A stretch of DNA of 64,000 nt, taken from contig NZ_AP025158.1 in assembly GCF_019974155.1 (NCBI RefSeq), positions 1,550,001 through 1,614,000 on the forward strand, read 5' to 3'. The stretch comes from Thermus thermophilus (GTDB lineage: Bacteria; Deinococcota; Deinococci; Deinococcales; Thermaceae). Every line of letters begins with the position of its first letter. Positions within the stretch are counted from its first letter, which is position 1. Shown here piece after piece: positions 17,425 to 29,605 of this stretch. Under the pieces are notes generated by a model that worked only from the letters and a program-made list of their open reading frames with translations, had not been told where the DNA came from and did no database searches. A program made the translations under genes and the position numbers.

Positions 17425-17657
17425 GCGTCCTCCTCTAGAAACTCGGCCTCTTCCCACATGGCGCTCACGTGGCCCACCAGGTGGGTCAAGGCGCCAAAGA
17501 GTTCCCGCTCCAGCTCGCGGGAAGGGGCCACCTGCATCTCCTGGTAAAGCGCCCGTGCCCGCTCTACCTCTTCCCAAAGCTCCCGCCAGATTGGCTCGGG
17601 GATGCCTAGGACCTCCTGCCTAGGCGCCGTAAGATGCGTTCCCTTCTTCTTTCCCAT
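17421..17657 (-). CDS. Small unknown protein upstream of asd
   Basis: A 78-residue acidic, helix-rich protein (REVxx-rich; [17 protein letters not shown]-like stretch, residues 25-45) with no recognised domain. Its stop overlaps the asd start by 4 bases, and its 5' part overlaps the next upstream gene by 52 bases in another frame. Codon use is Thermus-like. It could be a partner of that gene, for example a toxin-antitoxin-like pair, but nothing in the sequence proves it. Confidence 0.5.
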   Translation of the reverse strand: MGKKKGTHLTAPRQEVLGIPEPIWRELWEEVERARALYQEMQVAPSRELERELFGALTHLVGHVSAMWEEAEFLEEDA

Positions 17658-17803
17658 GACCGGATCTCCCGCTCCCAGTGGGCGATGACGCCCCAGTTGG
17701 GTTGAGGTCTAGCTTCCTCTTCCCGGATCTTCCGCCAATGCTCCTCTATGCGCGCCTCCAGCTGAGCCAGAACCTCCTTCCAGTGCTTCCGGTTTTGCGC
17801 CAC
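17606..17803 (-). CDS. Small Trp/Arg/Glu-rich unknown protein
   Basis: A 65-residue charged, probably all-helical protein with repeated W-x2-E/R patterns ([33 protein letters not shown]). No family is recognised. It overlaps the 78-residue gene by 52 bases and ends in RRLGRRS. It starts with ATG 17803; the glyS stop is 34 bases upstream on the same strand, so it may be read through from glyS. Confidence 0.5.
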   Translation of the reverse strand: MAQNRKHWKEVLAQLEARIEEHWRKIREEEARPQPNWGVIAHWEREIRSWERRRERILRRLGRRS

Positions 17804-17837
17804 TCCGGGCCCCTCAAAAACGGATCGTTCCTCCAGC

Positions 17838-19358
<1,521 letters not shown>

Positions 19359-19463
19359 CCCAATCCTCCCCACCGGGGCCAAGCCCCGATTACCAGGCAT
19401 CTTACCCAAAGCCCCCCCTAAGGTGAGCCGGGGCGCAAACGCCAAGCCGCCCTCCCCCTAGGC

Positions 19464-19484
19464 TAGAATGTGAGGTAGAGGGGA
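19464..19484 (+). promoter_or_regulatory. Clp ATPase promoter -10 (TAGAAT) and ribosome-binding site
   Basis: TAGAAT at 19464-19469, then GAGGTAGAGGGGAG before ATG 19487. No HspR HAIR or CtsR-like operator is seen in the 128-base intergenic region. Confidence 0.45.
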
Positions 19485-19486
19485 GC

Positions 19487-21697
19487 ATGAACCGATACGA
19501 CGACCGCGCCAGGCTGGTCTTTCACTACGCAAGAGAGGAGGGGAGCCGCTTAGGCCACTCCATGATCGGCCCGGAGCACCTCCTCCTGGGCCTGATGCGC
19601 GAGGGGGGGACGGCGGCCCGCATCCTCCAGGAGTACGGCGCGAGCCTCGAGGCCATGCGGCGCATGGTGGAGGAGCTGGTGGGCCGGGGGGAGGGCGGGC
19701 GCACCGGGGAGCCCCCGGCCATCACCCCGAGGGCGAGGCGGGTCATGGAGCTCGCCAGCGCCGAGGCCCGCAACATGGGCTCCCCCGTCATCGGCACGGA
19801 GCACATCCTCCTCGGCATCATCCGGGAGGGGGACGGGATCGCCTACCGCATCCTCAGCCACTTCGCCAAGGACGTGGACGCCATCCGCTGGAGGGTCCTG
19901 GCCATGGCCGAGGGGCGCGAGCGGGAAAAGCCCGTGAACACCCCCTTCCTGGACGAGTACGGCCGCGACCTCACCAAGGAGGCCCGGGAGGGGAAGCTGG
20001 ACCCGGTGATCGGCCGCCAGGAGGAGATCAATCGGGTGATCCAGATCCTCGCCCGGCGCACCAAGAACAACCCCGTGCTCATCGGGGACCCCGGGGTGGG
20101 CAAGACGGCCATCGTGGAGGGCCTGGCCCAGGCCATCGTGGAGGGCCGGGTACCCCCCATCCTCAAGGGGGCCCGGGTGGTGGCCATTGACCTCGCCGGG
20201 GTGGTGGCGGGGACCAAGTACCGGGGGGAGTTTGAGGAGCGGCTGCGGCAGATCATTGAGGAGCTCAAGAACGCCAAGGTCATCGCCTTCATTGACGAGC
20301 TCCACACCCTGATCGGGGCCGGGGGGGCCGAGGGCACCCTGGACGCCGCCAACATCCTCAAGCCCGCCCTGGCCCGCGGGGAGATCCAGGTGATCGGGGC
20401 CACCACCACCGGGGAGTACCACCGCTACATAGAGAAAGACGCCGCCCTGGAACGGCGCTTCCAACCGGTGATCGTCCTCGAGCCTTCCCCGGAGGAGACC
20501 TTGGAGATCCTCAAGGGCCTCCGCCCCCGGTACGAGGCCCACCACGGGGTGATCATCCCCGACGAGATCCTGGAGCTTGCGGTGAAGATCGGGATCCGCT
20601 CCCTTCCCGGGCGCAACTTCCCCGACAAGGCCATTGACCTCATTGACGAGGCGGCCTCGAGGGTGCGCCTGAACGCCTCCCTGGGCCTCCCGGTGGCGGA
20701 GGAAGAGGACGGCACCCCCATCGTCACCCGGGAGGACGTGGAGGCGGTGGTGGACTCCTGGGGCGGGGTCTACGTGGACGACAAGGACGACGAGAAGCTC
20801 ATGCGCCTGGAGGAGGAGCTCAGGAAGCGGGTGGTGGGCCAGGAGGAGGCCATCCGCGCCCTGGCGAACGCCCTCCGCCGGGCCCGGGTGGGGCTTGGGG
20901 GAAGGACCCGGGTGGCGGCGAGCTTCCTCTTCGTGGGGCAAAGCGGCGTGGGCAAGACCCAGCTCGCCAAGGCCCTGGCCGAGGTCCTCTTCGGCTCCGA
21001 GCGGGCCCTCATCCGCTTTGACATGTCCGAGTTCCAGGAGCCCCACTCCATCTCCAAGCTCATCGGGGCCCCGCCGGGGTACGTGGGCTACGAGCAGGGG
21101 GGCCGCCTCACCGAGGCCGTGCGCCGCCAGCCCTTCAGCGTGGTCCTCCTGGACGAGATTGAGAAGGCCCACCCCGACATCTACAACACCTTCCTCCAGG
21201 TGCTGGACGAGGGCCGCCTCACGGACGGCATGGGGCGGACCGTGGACTTCCGCCGGGTCATCCTCATCATGACCTCCAACACCGGCTACAACGTGGGCCC
21301 CGCCATCGGCTTCACCTCCAAGGAGGTGGACACGGAGTCCCCCCTGAAGGCCCTCTTCACCCCCGAGTTTCTGGACCGGCTGGACGAGGTCATCCGCTTC
21401 CGGCCCCTCACGGAGGAGGAGCTGGTGCGGGTGGCCGAGATGATGCTGGAGGACATCCGCAAGGAGCTCCAGGCCCGGGACGTCCAGGTGAGCTTCGCCC
21501 CCGAGGTGGCCCGCTTCCTGGTGGACCAGGCCCCCAAGACGGGGAGCGCCCGCGCCCTGCGGGGCGTGCTGCGGGAGCGCATAGAGGACCCCTTGGCCAT
21601 TACCCTCCTGCGGAAGCCCACGGGCCGGATCCACGTGAGCGTGGAGGGAGGCCAGGTGGCCTTCCACGAGGTGGAGGGGGAGGAGCTCCTCGTCTAG
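19487..21697 (+). CDS. clpC: ClpC-type AAA+ unfoldase lacking the middle domain
   Basis: The 736-residue protein has a double Clp_N domain of ClpC type (residues 1-145), AAA-1 with Walker [12 protein letters not shown] and Walker [10 protein letters not shown], and AAA-2 with [22 protein letters not shown] and a sensor-2 region ([10 protein letters not shown]). Between the AAA domains only about 45 residues occur, so the ~60-residue coiled-coil M domain with UVR motif of ordinary ClpC is missing; ClpA has the same layout. The IGF triplet in [10 protein letters not shown] fits the ClpP-docking loop. It would unfold substrates for ClpP. radA starts 10 nt after it. Confidence 0.93.
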   Translation: MNRYDDRARLVFHYAREEGSRLGHSMIGPEHLLLGLMREGGTAARILQEYGASLEAMRRMVEELVGRGEGGRTGEPPAITPRARRVMELASAEARNMGSPVIGTEHILLGIIREGDGIAYRILSHFAKDVDAIRWRVLAMAEGREREKPVNTPFLDEYGRDLTKEAREGKLDPVIGRQEEINRVIQILARRTKNNPVLIGDPGVGKTAIVEGLAQAIVEGRVPPILKGARVVAIDLAGVVAGTKYRGEFEERLRQIIEELKNAKVIAFIDELHTLIGAGGAEGTLDAANILKPALARGEIQVIGATTTGEYHRYIEKDAALERRFQPVIVLEPSPEETLEILKGLRPRYEAHHGVIIPDEILELAVKIGIRSLPGRNFPDKAIDLIDEAASRVRLNASLGLPVAEEEDGTPIVTREDVEAVVDSWGGVYVDDKDDEKLMRLEEELRKRVVGQEEAIRALANALRRARVGLGGRTRVAASFLFVGQSGVGKTQLAKALAEVLFGSERALIRFDMSEFQEPHSISKLIGAPPGYVGYEQGGRLTEAVRRQPFSVVLLDEIEKAHPDIYNTFLQVLDEGRLTDGMGRTVDFRRVILIMTSNTGYNVGPAIGFTSKEVDTESPLKALFTPEFLDRLDEVIRFRPLTEEELVRVAEMMLEDIRKELQARDVQVSFAPEVARFLVDQAPKTGSARALRGVLRERIEDPLAITLLRKPTGRIHVSVEGGQVAFHEVEGEELLV

Positions 21698-21707
21698 CCC
21701 CCCGAGG

Positions 21708-22979
21708 ATGGCCAAGGCCGCCTACGCCTGCGTGGAGTGCGGTTACCGCACCCCCAAGCCCTTGGGGCGGTGCCCCTCCTGCGGTTCCTGGGAGAGCTTC
21801 CGGGAAGCGGCCCCCGCCCCGGCCTCGAGGAGGGCCAGGCCCTCCCCCCTCCCCCTCCTCGCCCTCTCCCAGGTGGACGAGGCCGAGGAGCGCCGCTTCT
21901 CCTCGGGGCTTTCCGAGGTGGACCGGGTTCTGGGCGGGGGGTTCGTGACGGGGGAGGTGGTCCTCCTGGGAGGGGAGCCGGGGGTGGGCAAGAGCACCCT
22001 CCTCCTGGAGATGGCCAAGCGGATGCCCCAAAGGGTCTACTACGTGGCCGGGGAGGAGTCCCCCGCCCAGATCAAGCTCCGTGCGCAGCGCCTCGGGGTG
22101 AAGGACCTCCTCCTCGTGCGGGAGACCCGCCTCGAGCCCCTCCTCACCCTCCTGGAGGAGGACCCCCCGGAGGTCCTCTTCGTGGATTCCGTGCAGACCC
22201 TCGAGGCCGGGGGGAGCCCGGGGAGCCTGGTGGCCGTCCGGGAGGCGACCTCGGCCCTGGTGCGCTTCGCCAAGGAGCGGGACGTGGCCGTGGTCCTCGT
22301 GGGCCACGTGACCAAGGAGGGGGTGGTGGCCGGCCCCAAGAGCGTGGAGCACGCCGTGGACGCCACCCTCTACCTGGAGACCGCAGGACCCTACCGGGTC
22401 CTGCGGAGCGCCAAGAACCGCTTCGGCCCCGTGGGGGAGATCGGGGTCTTCCGCATGGAGGAGACGGGGCTTCTGGAGGTGGAAAACCCCTCCGAGGCCT
22501 TCCTCAAGGAGCGCCCCCTGGGGGTGCCGGGAAGCGCCGTGGCCCTGGCCCTGGCCGGGGAAAGGGCCTTGGCCCTGGAGGTCCAGGCCCTGGCGGCCAA
22601 AACCCCCTTCCCCGCCCCCCGCAGGGTGGTCCAGGGGCTGGACGGGAGGCGCGTGGACGTGGTCCTCGCGGTCCTGGAGCGGAGGCTTGGCCTACCCCTC
22701 GCCAACCTGGACGTCTACGTGAACCTCGCCGGGGGGCTCAAGGTCCAGGACCCGGGGCTGGACCTGGCCGTAGCCCTGGCGGTGTACTCCGCCGTGGTGG
22801 GCCGCCCCCTGCCCGCCGACCTCGCCCTGGTGGGGGAGGTGGGCTTGGCCGGGGAGGTGCGGCGGGTGGCGGGGCTGGAGCGGAGGCTTAGGGAGGGGGA
22901 GCGGGCGGGGTTTGGCCGCTTCCTCCACCCGGGAAACCTTAAAAGGCTTCAGGAGGCTGTGGAGGCGTACCTGGCATGA
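21708..22979 (+). CDS. radA: DNA repair protein RadA (Sms)
   Basis: The 423-residue protein has the N-terminal C4 zinc motif ([19 protein letters not shown]), a RecA-like core with Walker [11 protein letters not shown] and the RadA-specific KNRFG motif ([10 protein letters not shown]), and a C-terminal Lon-like domain. RadA promotes branch migration in recombination and D-loop extension. It follows the Clp gene by 10 nt (ATG at 21708) and overlaps the PIN-TRAM gene by 4 bases, so clpC-radA-PIN form one operon; the same order occurs in firmicutes (clpC-radA-yacL). Confidence 0.96.
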   Translation: MAKAAYACVECGYRTPKPLGRCPSCGSWESFREAAPAPASRRARPSPLPLLALSQVDEAEERRFSSGLSEVDRVLGGGFVTGEVVLLGGEPGVGKSTLLLEMAKRMPQRVYYVAGEESPAQIKLRAQRLGVKDLLLVRETRLEPLLTLLEEDPPEVLFVDSVQTLEAGGSPGSLVAVREATSALVRFAKERDVAVVLVGHVTKEGVVAGPKSVEHAVDATLYLETAGPYRVLRSAKNRFGPVGEIGVFRMEETGLLEVENPSEAFLKERPLGVPGSAVALALAGERALALEVQALAAKTPFPAPRRVVQGLDGRRVDVVLAVLERRLGLPLANLDVYVNLAGGLKVQDPGLDLAVALAVYSAVVGRPLPADLALVGEVGLAGEVRRVAGLERRLREGERAGFGRFLHPGNLKRLQEAVEAYLA

Positions 22980-23986
22980 GGACGCGGCACCTCGTCTACC
23001 TCGCCTCCGCCCTTTTTGGGCTAGGCCTCGCGGGGTTTCTGGAGGACTGGGGGCTCCTTCCCCAAAGCCCCTCCCTCCTCTCCCTCAACCGGCTCTACCT
23101 GGCCCTGGCGGGCCTCCTCACCGGCCTCCTCTTGGGGCCGAGGCTGGAGGGGGCGCTGGAGGCGCGCCTGAGGCGTCTCCGGAGCCTCCCCCCCGAGGTG
23201 GTCGTGGCCGCCACCCTGGGCTCCACCGTGGGCCTCCTCCTCGCCGTCCTCCTCACCACCCTCCTCGCCCAGGTGCCGGGCTTCTCCCCCGTCCACAGCC
23301 TCCTCCTCGCCCTCGGGCTCGTGGCCCTCTTCGTCTACCTGGCTTTGGGCTACCGGGCCTACTTCCGGCTGCCCGAGCCCAAGCCCGCCCCCCAGGGGGG
23401 AAAGGTGCTGGACACCAGCGTCCTGGTGGACGGCCGCGTGGCCGAGGTGGCGGCCGTGGGGTTCCTGGAGGGGCCCCTGTGGGTGCCCCACTTCGTCCTG
23501 AAGGAGCTCCAGCACTTCGCCGACAGCCAAGACCCCTTGAGGCGGGCCAAGGGGAGGCGGGGGCTGGAAACCCTGGAGCGCCTCAGGGAGGCCGCCCCCC
23601 TCGAGGTCCTGGAGACGACCCCCAAGGGGGAGTCCGTGGACGAGAAGCTCCTCTTCCTGGCCCGAGACCTCGAGGCCGCCTTGGTCACCAACGACCACGC
23701 CCTCCTGCAGATGGCCCGGATCTACGGGGTGAAGGCCCTCTCCATCCAGGCCCTGGCCCAGGCCCTAAGGCCCCAGCTCCAGGTGGGGGACACCCTGAAG
23801 CTCCTCATCCTCAAGGAGGGGAAGGAGCCCCACCAGGGGGTGGGCTACCTGGAGGACGGCTCCATGGTGGTGGTGGACGGGGGGAGCCGCTACCGGGGCC
23901 AGGAGATTGAGGTGGTGGTCACCCAGGCCATCCAGACCCAGGTGGGCCGCCTCTTCTTCGCCCGCCCCGCCCAAGGGGCTCAGTAG
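22976..23986 (+). CDS. YacL-type membrane PIN-TRAM protein
   Basis: A 336-residue protein: four membrane helices in residues 1-130, a PIN ribonuclease-fold domain ([12 protein letters not shown] with the first acidic residue; [11 protein letters not shown] with the last), and a C-terminal TRAM RNA-binding domain ([16 protein letters not shown]). It is the counterpart of firmicute YacL, which lies behind radA there too. Its nuclease activity is probable but substrates are unknown. It overlaps radA by 4 bases (ATGA) and converges on bpsA with a 7-base overlap. Confidence 0.93.
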   Translation: MRTRHLVYLASALFGLGLAGFLEDWGLLPQSPSLLSLNRLYLALAGLLTGLLLGPRLEGALEARLRRLRSLPPEVVVAATLGSTVGLLLAVLLTTLLAQVPGFSPVHSLLLALGLVALFVYLALGYRAYFRLPEPKPAPQGGKVLDTSVLVDGRVAEVAAVGFLEGPLWVPHFVLKELQHFADSQDPLRRAKGRRGLETLERLREAAPLEVLETTPKGESVDEKLLFLARDLEAALVTNDHALLQMARIYGVKALSIQALAQALRPQLQVGDTLKLLILKEGKEPHQGVGYLEDGSMVVVDGGSRYRGQEIEVVVTQAIQTQVGRLFFARPAQGAQ

Positions 23987-25020
23987 GTGGTGGCCTCCTC
24001 GTCCTGGAGGTCCCCCTCCACCCGCGCGTTCTCCAGGTCCGCCCGGCGGAGGAGCTCCAGCCGGATCAGGGCCGAGGTGTACCAGGGCTTCTCGGGGCGG
24101 CGCTTGACGGGAAGCCAGGGCCAGGCCCGCATCTGCTCCATGTACCCCCAGTTCTCGTAGATGTGGAACCCGTCCCGAAGCTCGGTGATCACGGCCCCGT
24201 TTTCCAGGAGGAAGCGCTGGAAGTCGGCCCACTTGGCGAGGCTCGCCTCCACGTGGGTCAGGCCCACGTAGCCGGCGCACCCCTCCCCCTCCAGGGCCAG
24301 AAGCCCCCGGCCCACGAAGGCCTGGAGGCCCAAAGGCCCTTCCACCGGGTCGGTGAAGAAGGTGTGGAAGGCGTGGACCCAGGCCTCGGGCAGAGGCTCC
24401 CGCAGGTCGTGGACGTGGGCCTCGAGGGGAAGCCCCTCGGCCTTGGCCGCCCGCTCCAGGAAGCGGACGATCCTGGGGTCGGCGTCCAGGACCACCACCC
24501 GCTTGGGCAAACCCGTGAGGGCGGCGGCGAGGCCCGTGAGGTCGTCGTCCCCCAGGACCAGGACCTCCTTGCCCTCGAGGTCGCCCCAGTCCCAGGCCAA
24601 GGCCACCCGGGCCAGGGTGGACTCCGGGGTCACGTACCCCTGGTCAAAGTCCTGGATGGCCTCGGGCCGCTCCTTGGCCCAGGCCAAAAACCGCTCCGCC
24701 GTCCGCCCCGGAAGCCTCTCCCCCACAAGCCCCCGGCCCTCGCAGGCGGGGCAGGCCGCCTCCCCAGGGCGGGGTGCCGGGACCTCCGCCAAGAGGTCAA
24801 GCCCCTCCTCCACCCGGAGAAGCCCCCGCCGGGCGAGGCCCTCCCAAATGGGCACGAGGAAACGCAAGGGCACGCGGGAAAGCCGCACGGCCTCCCAAAG
24901 GTCCCGGGTTGCCCGGAGCGCCCCAAGGGTCCTCTCCACGTCCCGCCAGCCCACGGGAAGGCCCGTGGCCCGGCGCACCTCTTCCGCCACCTGGACCAGC
25001 GCCTCCTTGTTCACGCTCAC
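23980..25020 (-). CDS. bpsA: Branched-chain polyamine synthase (N4-bis(aminopropyl)spermidine synthase)
   Basis: The 346-residue protein matches the DUF43/BpsA family: an N-terminal winged-helix domain with a Cys pair (CPACEGRG), a central aminopropyl-transferase fold with [12 protein letters not shown], the FFTDPVEGP motif and the conserved run ending [19 protein letters not shown]. BpsA adds two aminopropyl groups from decarboxylated SAM to the N4 of spermidine; branched polyamines stabilise nucleic acids in extreme thermophiles. The ATG 25020 sits opposite the sucC promoter. The 7-base overlap with the PIN-TRAM gene is convergent. Confidence 0.9.
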   Translation of the reverse strand: MSVNKEALVQVAEEVRRATGLPVGWRDVERTLGALRATRDLWEAVRLSRVPLRFLVPIWEGLARRGLLRVEEGLDLLAEVPAPRPGEAACPACEGRGLVGERLPGRTAERFLAWAKERPEAIQDFDQGYVTPESTLARVALAWDWGDLEGKEVLVLGDDDLTGLAAALTGLPKRVVVLDADPRIVRFLERAAKAEGLPLEAHVHDLREPLPEAWVHAFHTFFTDPVEGPLGLQAFVGRGLLALEGEGCAGYVGLTHVEASLAKWADFQRFLLENGAVITELRDGFHIYENWGYMEQMRAWPWLPVKRRPEKPWYTSALIRLELLRRADLENARVEGDLQDEEATTY

Positions 25021-25054
25021 CCCCTTTCCGGCCGTTTCCGCGGCCCAAGGCCTA

Positions 25055-25060
25055 TATAAT
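25055..25060 (+). promoter_or_regulatory. sucCD-mdh promoter -10 (TATAAT)
   Basis: A consensus TATAAT 38 nt before the TTG start of sucC. No clear -35 is visible. A GGGAGGTGGG ribosome-binding site follows at 25086-25095. Confidence 0.55.
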
Positions 25061-25097
25061 GCCCTTGACCGGGGTCGCCCGGCAAGGGAGGTGGGTC

Positions 25098-26230
25098 TTG
25101 AACCTGCACGAGTATCAAGCGAAGGAGATCCTGGCCCGCTATGGGGTGCCCGTGCCGCCGGGGAAGGTGGCCTACACCCCCGAGGAGGCCAAACGGATCG
25201 CCGAGGAGTTCGGCAAGCGGGTGGTCATCAAGGCCCAGGTGCACGTGGGAGGGAGAGGAAAGGCGGGGGGCGTCAAGCTCGCCGACACCCCCCAGGAGGC
25301 CTACGAGAAGGCCCAGGCCATCCTGGGCATGAACATCAAGGGCCTCACGGTGAAGAAGGTCCTGGTGGCCGAGGCGGTGGACATCGCCAAGGAGTACTAC
25401 GCCGGCCTCATCCTGGACCGGGCCAAGAAGCGGGTGGTCCTGATGCTCTCCAAGGAGGGGGGCGTGGACATTGAGGAGGTGGCCGCGGAGCGCCCCGAGG
25501 CCATCCACAAGTTCTGGATTGACCCCCACAAGGGGTTCCGCCCCTTTGAGGCCCGGGAGATGGTGAAGCGGGCGGGGCTGGAGGGCAACCTCAACAAGCT
25601 CGCCCAGGTCCTGGTGGCCCTCTACCGGGCCTACGAGGGCGTGGACGCCTCCATCGCCGAGATCAACCCCCTGGTGGTGACCACGGACGGCCAGATCGTG
25701 GCCGCCGACGCCAAGATCGTCCTGGACGACAACGCCCTCTTCCGCCACCCCGACCTGGCCGAGCTCAGGGAGGTGGAGGCCGAGCACCCCCTGGAGGTGG
25801 AGGCCAGCAACTACGGCTTCGCCTACGTGAAGCTTGACGGCAACATCGGCATCATCGGCAACGGGGCGGGCCTCGTGATGTACACCCTGGACCTGGTGAA
25901 CCGGGTAGGGGGCAGGCCCGCCAACTTCCTGGACATCGGCGGCGGGGCCAAGGCGGACGTGGTCTACAACGCCCTCAAGGTGGTCCTCAAGGACCCCGAC
26001 GTCAAGGGGGTCTTCATCAACATCTTCGGCGGCATCACCCGGGCGGACGAGGTGGCCAAGGGGGTGATCCGCGCCCTGGAGGAGGGGCTCCTCACCAAGC
26101 CCGTGGTCATGCGGGTGGCGGGCACCGCCGAGGAAGAGGCCAAGAAGCTTTTGGAGGGGAAGCCCGTCTACATGTACCCCACGTCCATTGAGGCGGCCAA
26201 GGCCATCGTGGCCATGGTGGGAGGTGTGGC

Positions 26231-26234
<4 letters not shown>
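25098..26234 (+). CDS. sucC: Succinyl-CoA synthetase beta subunit
   Basis: The 378-residue subunit begins [20 protein letters not shown], the conserved ATP-grasp start, read from a TTG codon with GGGAGGTGGG just upstream; a longer ATG frame would start inside the -10 box and is rejected. [26 protein letters not shown] and the C-terminal [27 protein letters not shown] motifs follow the family. With SucD it makes ATP or GTP from succinyl-CoA. It overlaps sucD by 4 bases (GTGA). Confidence 0.97.
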
Positions 26235-27097
<863 letters not shown>

Positions 27098-27111
27098 AAA
27101 GGAGGTGGACG

Positions 27112-28095
27112 GTGAAGGCACCCGTACGCGTGGCGGTTACCGGAGCCGCAGGACAGATCGGCTACAGCCTCCTCTTCCGCATCGCCGCGGGGGAGATGCT
27201 GGGCAAAGACCAGCCGGTGATCCTCCAGCTTTTGGAGATCCCCCAGGCCATGAAGGCCCTGGAGGGCGTGGTCATGGAGCTGGAAGACTGCGCCTTCCCC
27301 CTGCTTGCGGGCCTCGAGGCCACCGACGACCCTAAGGTGGCCTTCAAGGACGCGGACTACGCCCTCCTGGTGGGGGCCGCCCCCCGCAAGGCGGGGATGG
27401 AGCGCCGGGACCTTCTCCAGGTGAACGGCAAGATCTTCACCGAGCAGGGCCGGGCCCTGGCCGAGGTGGCCAAGAAGGACGTCAAGGTGCTGGTGGTGGG
27501 CAACCCCGCCAACACCAACGCCCTCATCGCCTACAAGAACGCCCCTGGCCTCAACCCCCGGAACTTCACCGCCATGACCCGGCTGGACCACAACCGGGCC
27601 AAGGCCCAGCTCGCCAAGAAGACCGGGACGGGCGTGGACCGCATCCGCCGCATGACGGTGTGGGGCAACCACTCCTCCACCATGTTCCCCGACCTCTTCC
27701 ACGCCGAGGTGGACGGCAGGCCCGCCCTGGAGCTCGTGGACATGGAGTGGTACGAGAAGGAGTTCATCCCCACCGTGGCCCAGCGGGGGGCGGCCATCAT
27801 CCAGGCCCGGGGGGCCAGTAGCGCCGCCAGCGCCGCGAACGCCGCCATTGAGCACATCCGCGACTGGGCCCTGGGCACCCCGGAGGGGGACTGGGTCTCC
27901 ATGGCCGTCCCCTCCCAGGGGGAGTACGGGATCCCCGAGGGCATCGTCTACTCCTTCCCGGTGACGGCCAAGGACGGGGCGTACCGGGTCGTGGAGGGCC
28001 TGGAGATAGGCGAGTTCGCCCGCAAGCGCATGGAGATCACGGCCCAGGAGCTCCTGGACGAGATGGAGCAGGTGAAGGCCCTGGGCCTCATCTGA
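27112..28095 (+). CDS. mdh: Malate dehydrogenase (NAD)
   Basis: The 327-residue enzyme is of the Thermus (T. flavus-type, cytosolic-like) MDH group: [12 protein letters not shown] binds [15 protein letters not shown] holds substrate Arg and Asp, and WGNHSSTM holds the catalytic His. GTG start with a good ribosome-binding site. Third gene of sucCD-mdh; a strong terminator follows. Confidence 0.97.
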   Translation: MKAPVRVAVTGAAGQIGYSLLFRIAAGEMLGKDQPVILQLLEIPQAMKALEGVVMELEDCAFPLLAGLEATDDPKVAFKDADYALLVGAAPRKAGMERRDLLQVNGKIFTEQGRALAEVAKKDVKVLVVGNPANTNALIAYKNAPGLNPRNFTAMTRLDHNRAKAQLAKKTGTGVDRIRRMTVWGNHSSTMFPDLFHAEVDGRPALELVDMEWYEKEFIPTVAQRGAAIIQARGASSAASAANAAIEHIRDWALGTPEGDWVSMAVPSQGEYGIPEGIVYSFPVTAKDGAYRVVEGLEIGEFARKRMEITAQELLDEMEQVKALGLI

Positions 28096-28109
28096 GAGGC
28101 CGGCCTCAG

Positions 28110-28142
28110 AGCCCCCGCCGCGCCCTGCGGTGGGGGCTTTAT
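28110..28142 (+). terminator. Intrinsic terminator after mdh
   Basis: A 12-bp stem AGCCCCCGCCGC / GCGGTGGGGGCT (28110-28121 and 28127-28138, one G-T pair), loop GCCCT, followed by TTATA. Confidence 0.85.
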
Positions 28143-28146
28143 ACCA

Positions 28147-28174
28147 CCCCATGCTGGCTTGCGCCAGCACGGGG
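28147..28174. repeat. Recurrent 28-nt hairpin element, copy 2
   Basis: CCCCATGCTGGC-TTGC-GCCAGCACGGGG, one mismatch in the 12-bp stem. It lies right behind the mdh terminator and near the point where the phosphoribosyltransferase remnant loses its homology. Confidence 0.75.
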
Positions 28175-28245
28175 GCCCCGGCAAAAGCTCCCCGGGGAGC
28201 TTCCCCGGGCCCGTCGGGCGAAGGCAACCGGAAGGGTATTAGCCT

Positions 28246-28335
28246 GACGAGGTCAAAAGGCTCCCCGGAAAGGGCCTCCGCCAGGCGGCGGACCAGCCGG
28301 AGGAGGTCCTCCCAGGAAAGGTGGAGGCGCTCCAT
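28246..28335 (-). pseudogene. 5' remnant of a phosphoribosyltransferase gene
   Basis: The frame starting with ATG 28335 encodes [20 protein letters not shown] then [10 protein letters not shown], the usual start of small purine-type phosphoribosyltransferases (SWEDxxxLxxxLAxxI...xFDLVVGIARGG). After residue 30 the similarity stops and the frame runs on as low-quality antisense sequence over the hairpin element and mdh. The ATG overlaps the lysC stop (TGATG), as in a true coupled gene. The expected GIARGGxxPA and PRPP loops are absent. It looks like a truncated gene; the identification rests on 30 residues. Confidence 0.45.
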
Positions 28336-28820
28336 CAGGCCTTGTCCAGCTCAAAGGCCTGGTGGACGGCCCTAAGCGCCGCCTCGGCGTACTCGGCGGG
28401 GATGATCACGGAGATGCGCACCTCGCTGGTGGCGATCATCTCAATGTTGGCCCCCACGCTGGCCACCGCCTGGAACATCTTGGCGGGGATCTCCGGGGTG
28501 GAGGCGAGGCCCACGCCCACGATGGAGACCTTGGCGATGTCCGGCCTCAGGATGGCCTCGCCCCCGATCTCGGCGAGGACGGGCTCCAAAGCCTCCAGGG
28601 CCTCCTGGGCGAAGTCCTTCTTCACCGTGAAGGCCATCTGCTGCCTCGAGGGGTCATGGCCGGGAACCCCCTGGATGATCATGTCCACGGCGATGCCCCG
28701 TTCGGCCAGGGCCTGGAAGACCTTGGCCGCGATGCCCGGCTGGTCCGGGATGCCGATGAGCCCAATCTGGGCGTGGTCCAGGTCCAAGGCCACGCCCGTG
28801 ACCGCCTTGTCCATCTCCAT
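28335..28820 (-). CDS. Aspartate kinase, beta subunit (internal start)
   Basis: Inside lysC an ATG at 28820 is preceded by AAGGAGGTCGCC, a near-perfect ribosome-binding site. Translation from here gives 161 residues, the ACT regulatory half, in the same frame and ending at the same stop. This matches the askA/askB overlap described for Thermus flavus. The beta chain provides the feedback-inhibition sites. Confidence 0.85.
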   Translation of the reverse strand: MEMDKAVTGVALDLDHAQIGLIGIPDQPGIAAKVFQALAERGIAVDMIIQGVPGHDPSRQQMAFTVKKDFAQEALEALEPVLAEIGGEAILRPDIAKVSIVGVGLASTPEIPAKMFQAVASVGANIEMIATSEVRISVIIPAEYAEAALRAVHQAFELDKA

Positions 28821-29552
28821 GGCGACCTCCTTCACCAGGGTACCGGGGTTGTAGGAGAAGCTAGAGCGCACGTGGAGGACCACCCCGTAGCGCTTGGCGT
28901 AGTAGACCGCCCGGGGGTGGAGGACCCGGGCCCCCAAAGCGGCCATCTCCAGCATCTGGTCGTAGCCGATGACGGAAAGCTTCCTCGCCTCGGGGATCAG
29001 GTGGGGGTCCGTGGTGTAGACCCCCTCGGTGTCCGTGTAGATCTCGCACTCCTTGGCCCCGAGGGCGGCGGCGATGGCCACGGCGGTGGTGTCCGACCCC
29101 CCGCGGCCCAAGGTGGTGATCTCCCCTTCCGGGGTGGTGCCCATGAAGCCGGCGATCACCGCCACAAAGCCCTGGTCCAGGGCCTCCCGGATGCGGGCCG
29201 GGTTCACCTCGAGGATCCGGGCGTCCCCATAGCGCCCATCGGTGGTGATGCCGATCTGGTGCTGGACGAAGCCCTTGGCGGGGATCCCCATGGCCCATAG
29301 CTGCATGGAGAGGAGGGCCACGGAGACCTGCTCCCCGGTGGTGGTGAGGAGGTCCAGCTCCCGAAAGGGCGGTCTCGGGTTCACCCGCTTGGCCAGGGCG
29401 ATGAGCTCGTCCGTGGTGTGCCCCATGGCCGAGACCACCACCGCAAGCCGATGCCCCTTCTCGCGGTAGTGGGCGATGCGCTGGGCCACCTTGTGGATGC
29501 GCTCCAGGTCGCCCACGGAGGTGCCGCCGTACTTCTGAACCACCAGGGCCAC
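28335..29552 (-). CDS. lysC: Aspartate kinase, alpha subunit
   Basis: The 405-residue protein begins [19 protein letters not shown], has the kinase core ([32 protein letters not shown]) and two C-terminal ACT domains ([33 protein letters not shown]). It makes aspartyl phosphate for lysine/threonine/methionine; asd is in the same window. The GTG start follows AAGGAGGGAAGC. The -10 (TAACAT, 29599-29594) lies only 7 bases from the insertion-sequence end. Thermus aspartate kinase is an alpha2beta2 complex encoded by in-phase overlapping genes. Confidence 0.96.
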   Translation of the reverse strand: MALVVQKYGGTSVGDLERIHKVAQRIAHYREKGHRLAVVVSAMGHTTDELIALAKRVNPRPPFRELDLLTTTGEQVSVALLSMQLWAMGIPAKGFVQHQIGITTDGRYGDARILEVNPARIREALDQGFVAVIAGFMGTTPEGEITTLGRGGSDTTAVAIAAALGAKECEIYTDTEGVYTTDPHLIPEARKLSVIGYDQMLEMAALGARVLHPRAVYYAKRYGVVLHVRSSFSYNPGTLVKEVAMEMDKAVTGVALDLDHAQIGLIGIPDQPGIAAKVFQALAERGIAVDMIIQGVPGHDPSRQQMAFTVKKDFAQEALEALEPVLAEIGGEAILRPDIAKVSIVGVGLASTPEIPAKMFQAVASVGANIEMIATSEVRISVIIPAEYAEAALRAVHQAFELDKA

Positions 29553-29593
29553 GCTTCCCTCCTTCCCCGCCCTCCGGGCGGTTTGAAAGAGAA

Positions 29594-29599
29594 TGTTAG
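29594..29599 (-). promoter_or_regulatory. lysC -10 box (TAACAT) next to the IS end
   Basis: On the minus strand TAACAT lies 41 nt before the lysC GTG. A -35 at normal spacing would fall at about 29617-29622, inside the insertion sequence. A CCGCCC/GGGCGG hairpin follows in the leader. Confidence 0.4.
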
Positions 29600-29605
29600 C
29601 ACATT

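Noticed and set aside
19359-19486. HspR (HAIR) or CtsR operator before the Clp ATPase
   Set aside because: No CTTGAGT-N7-ACTCAAG or GGTCAAA-type repeat is visible between glyS and clpC.
19550-21715. 721-residue minus-strand frame opposite the Clp ATPase
   Set aside because: Composition is His/Gly/Leu/Asp-rich low complexity typical of antisense frames; no domain and no initiation signals.
25058-25097. Upstream ATG for sucC inside the -10 box
   Set aside because: The codon overlaps TATAAT and the extra residues are not family-like; the TTG at 25098 has a ribosome-binding site and gives the conserved MNLHEYQ start.
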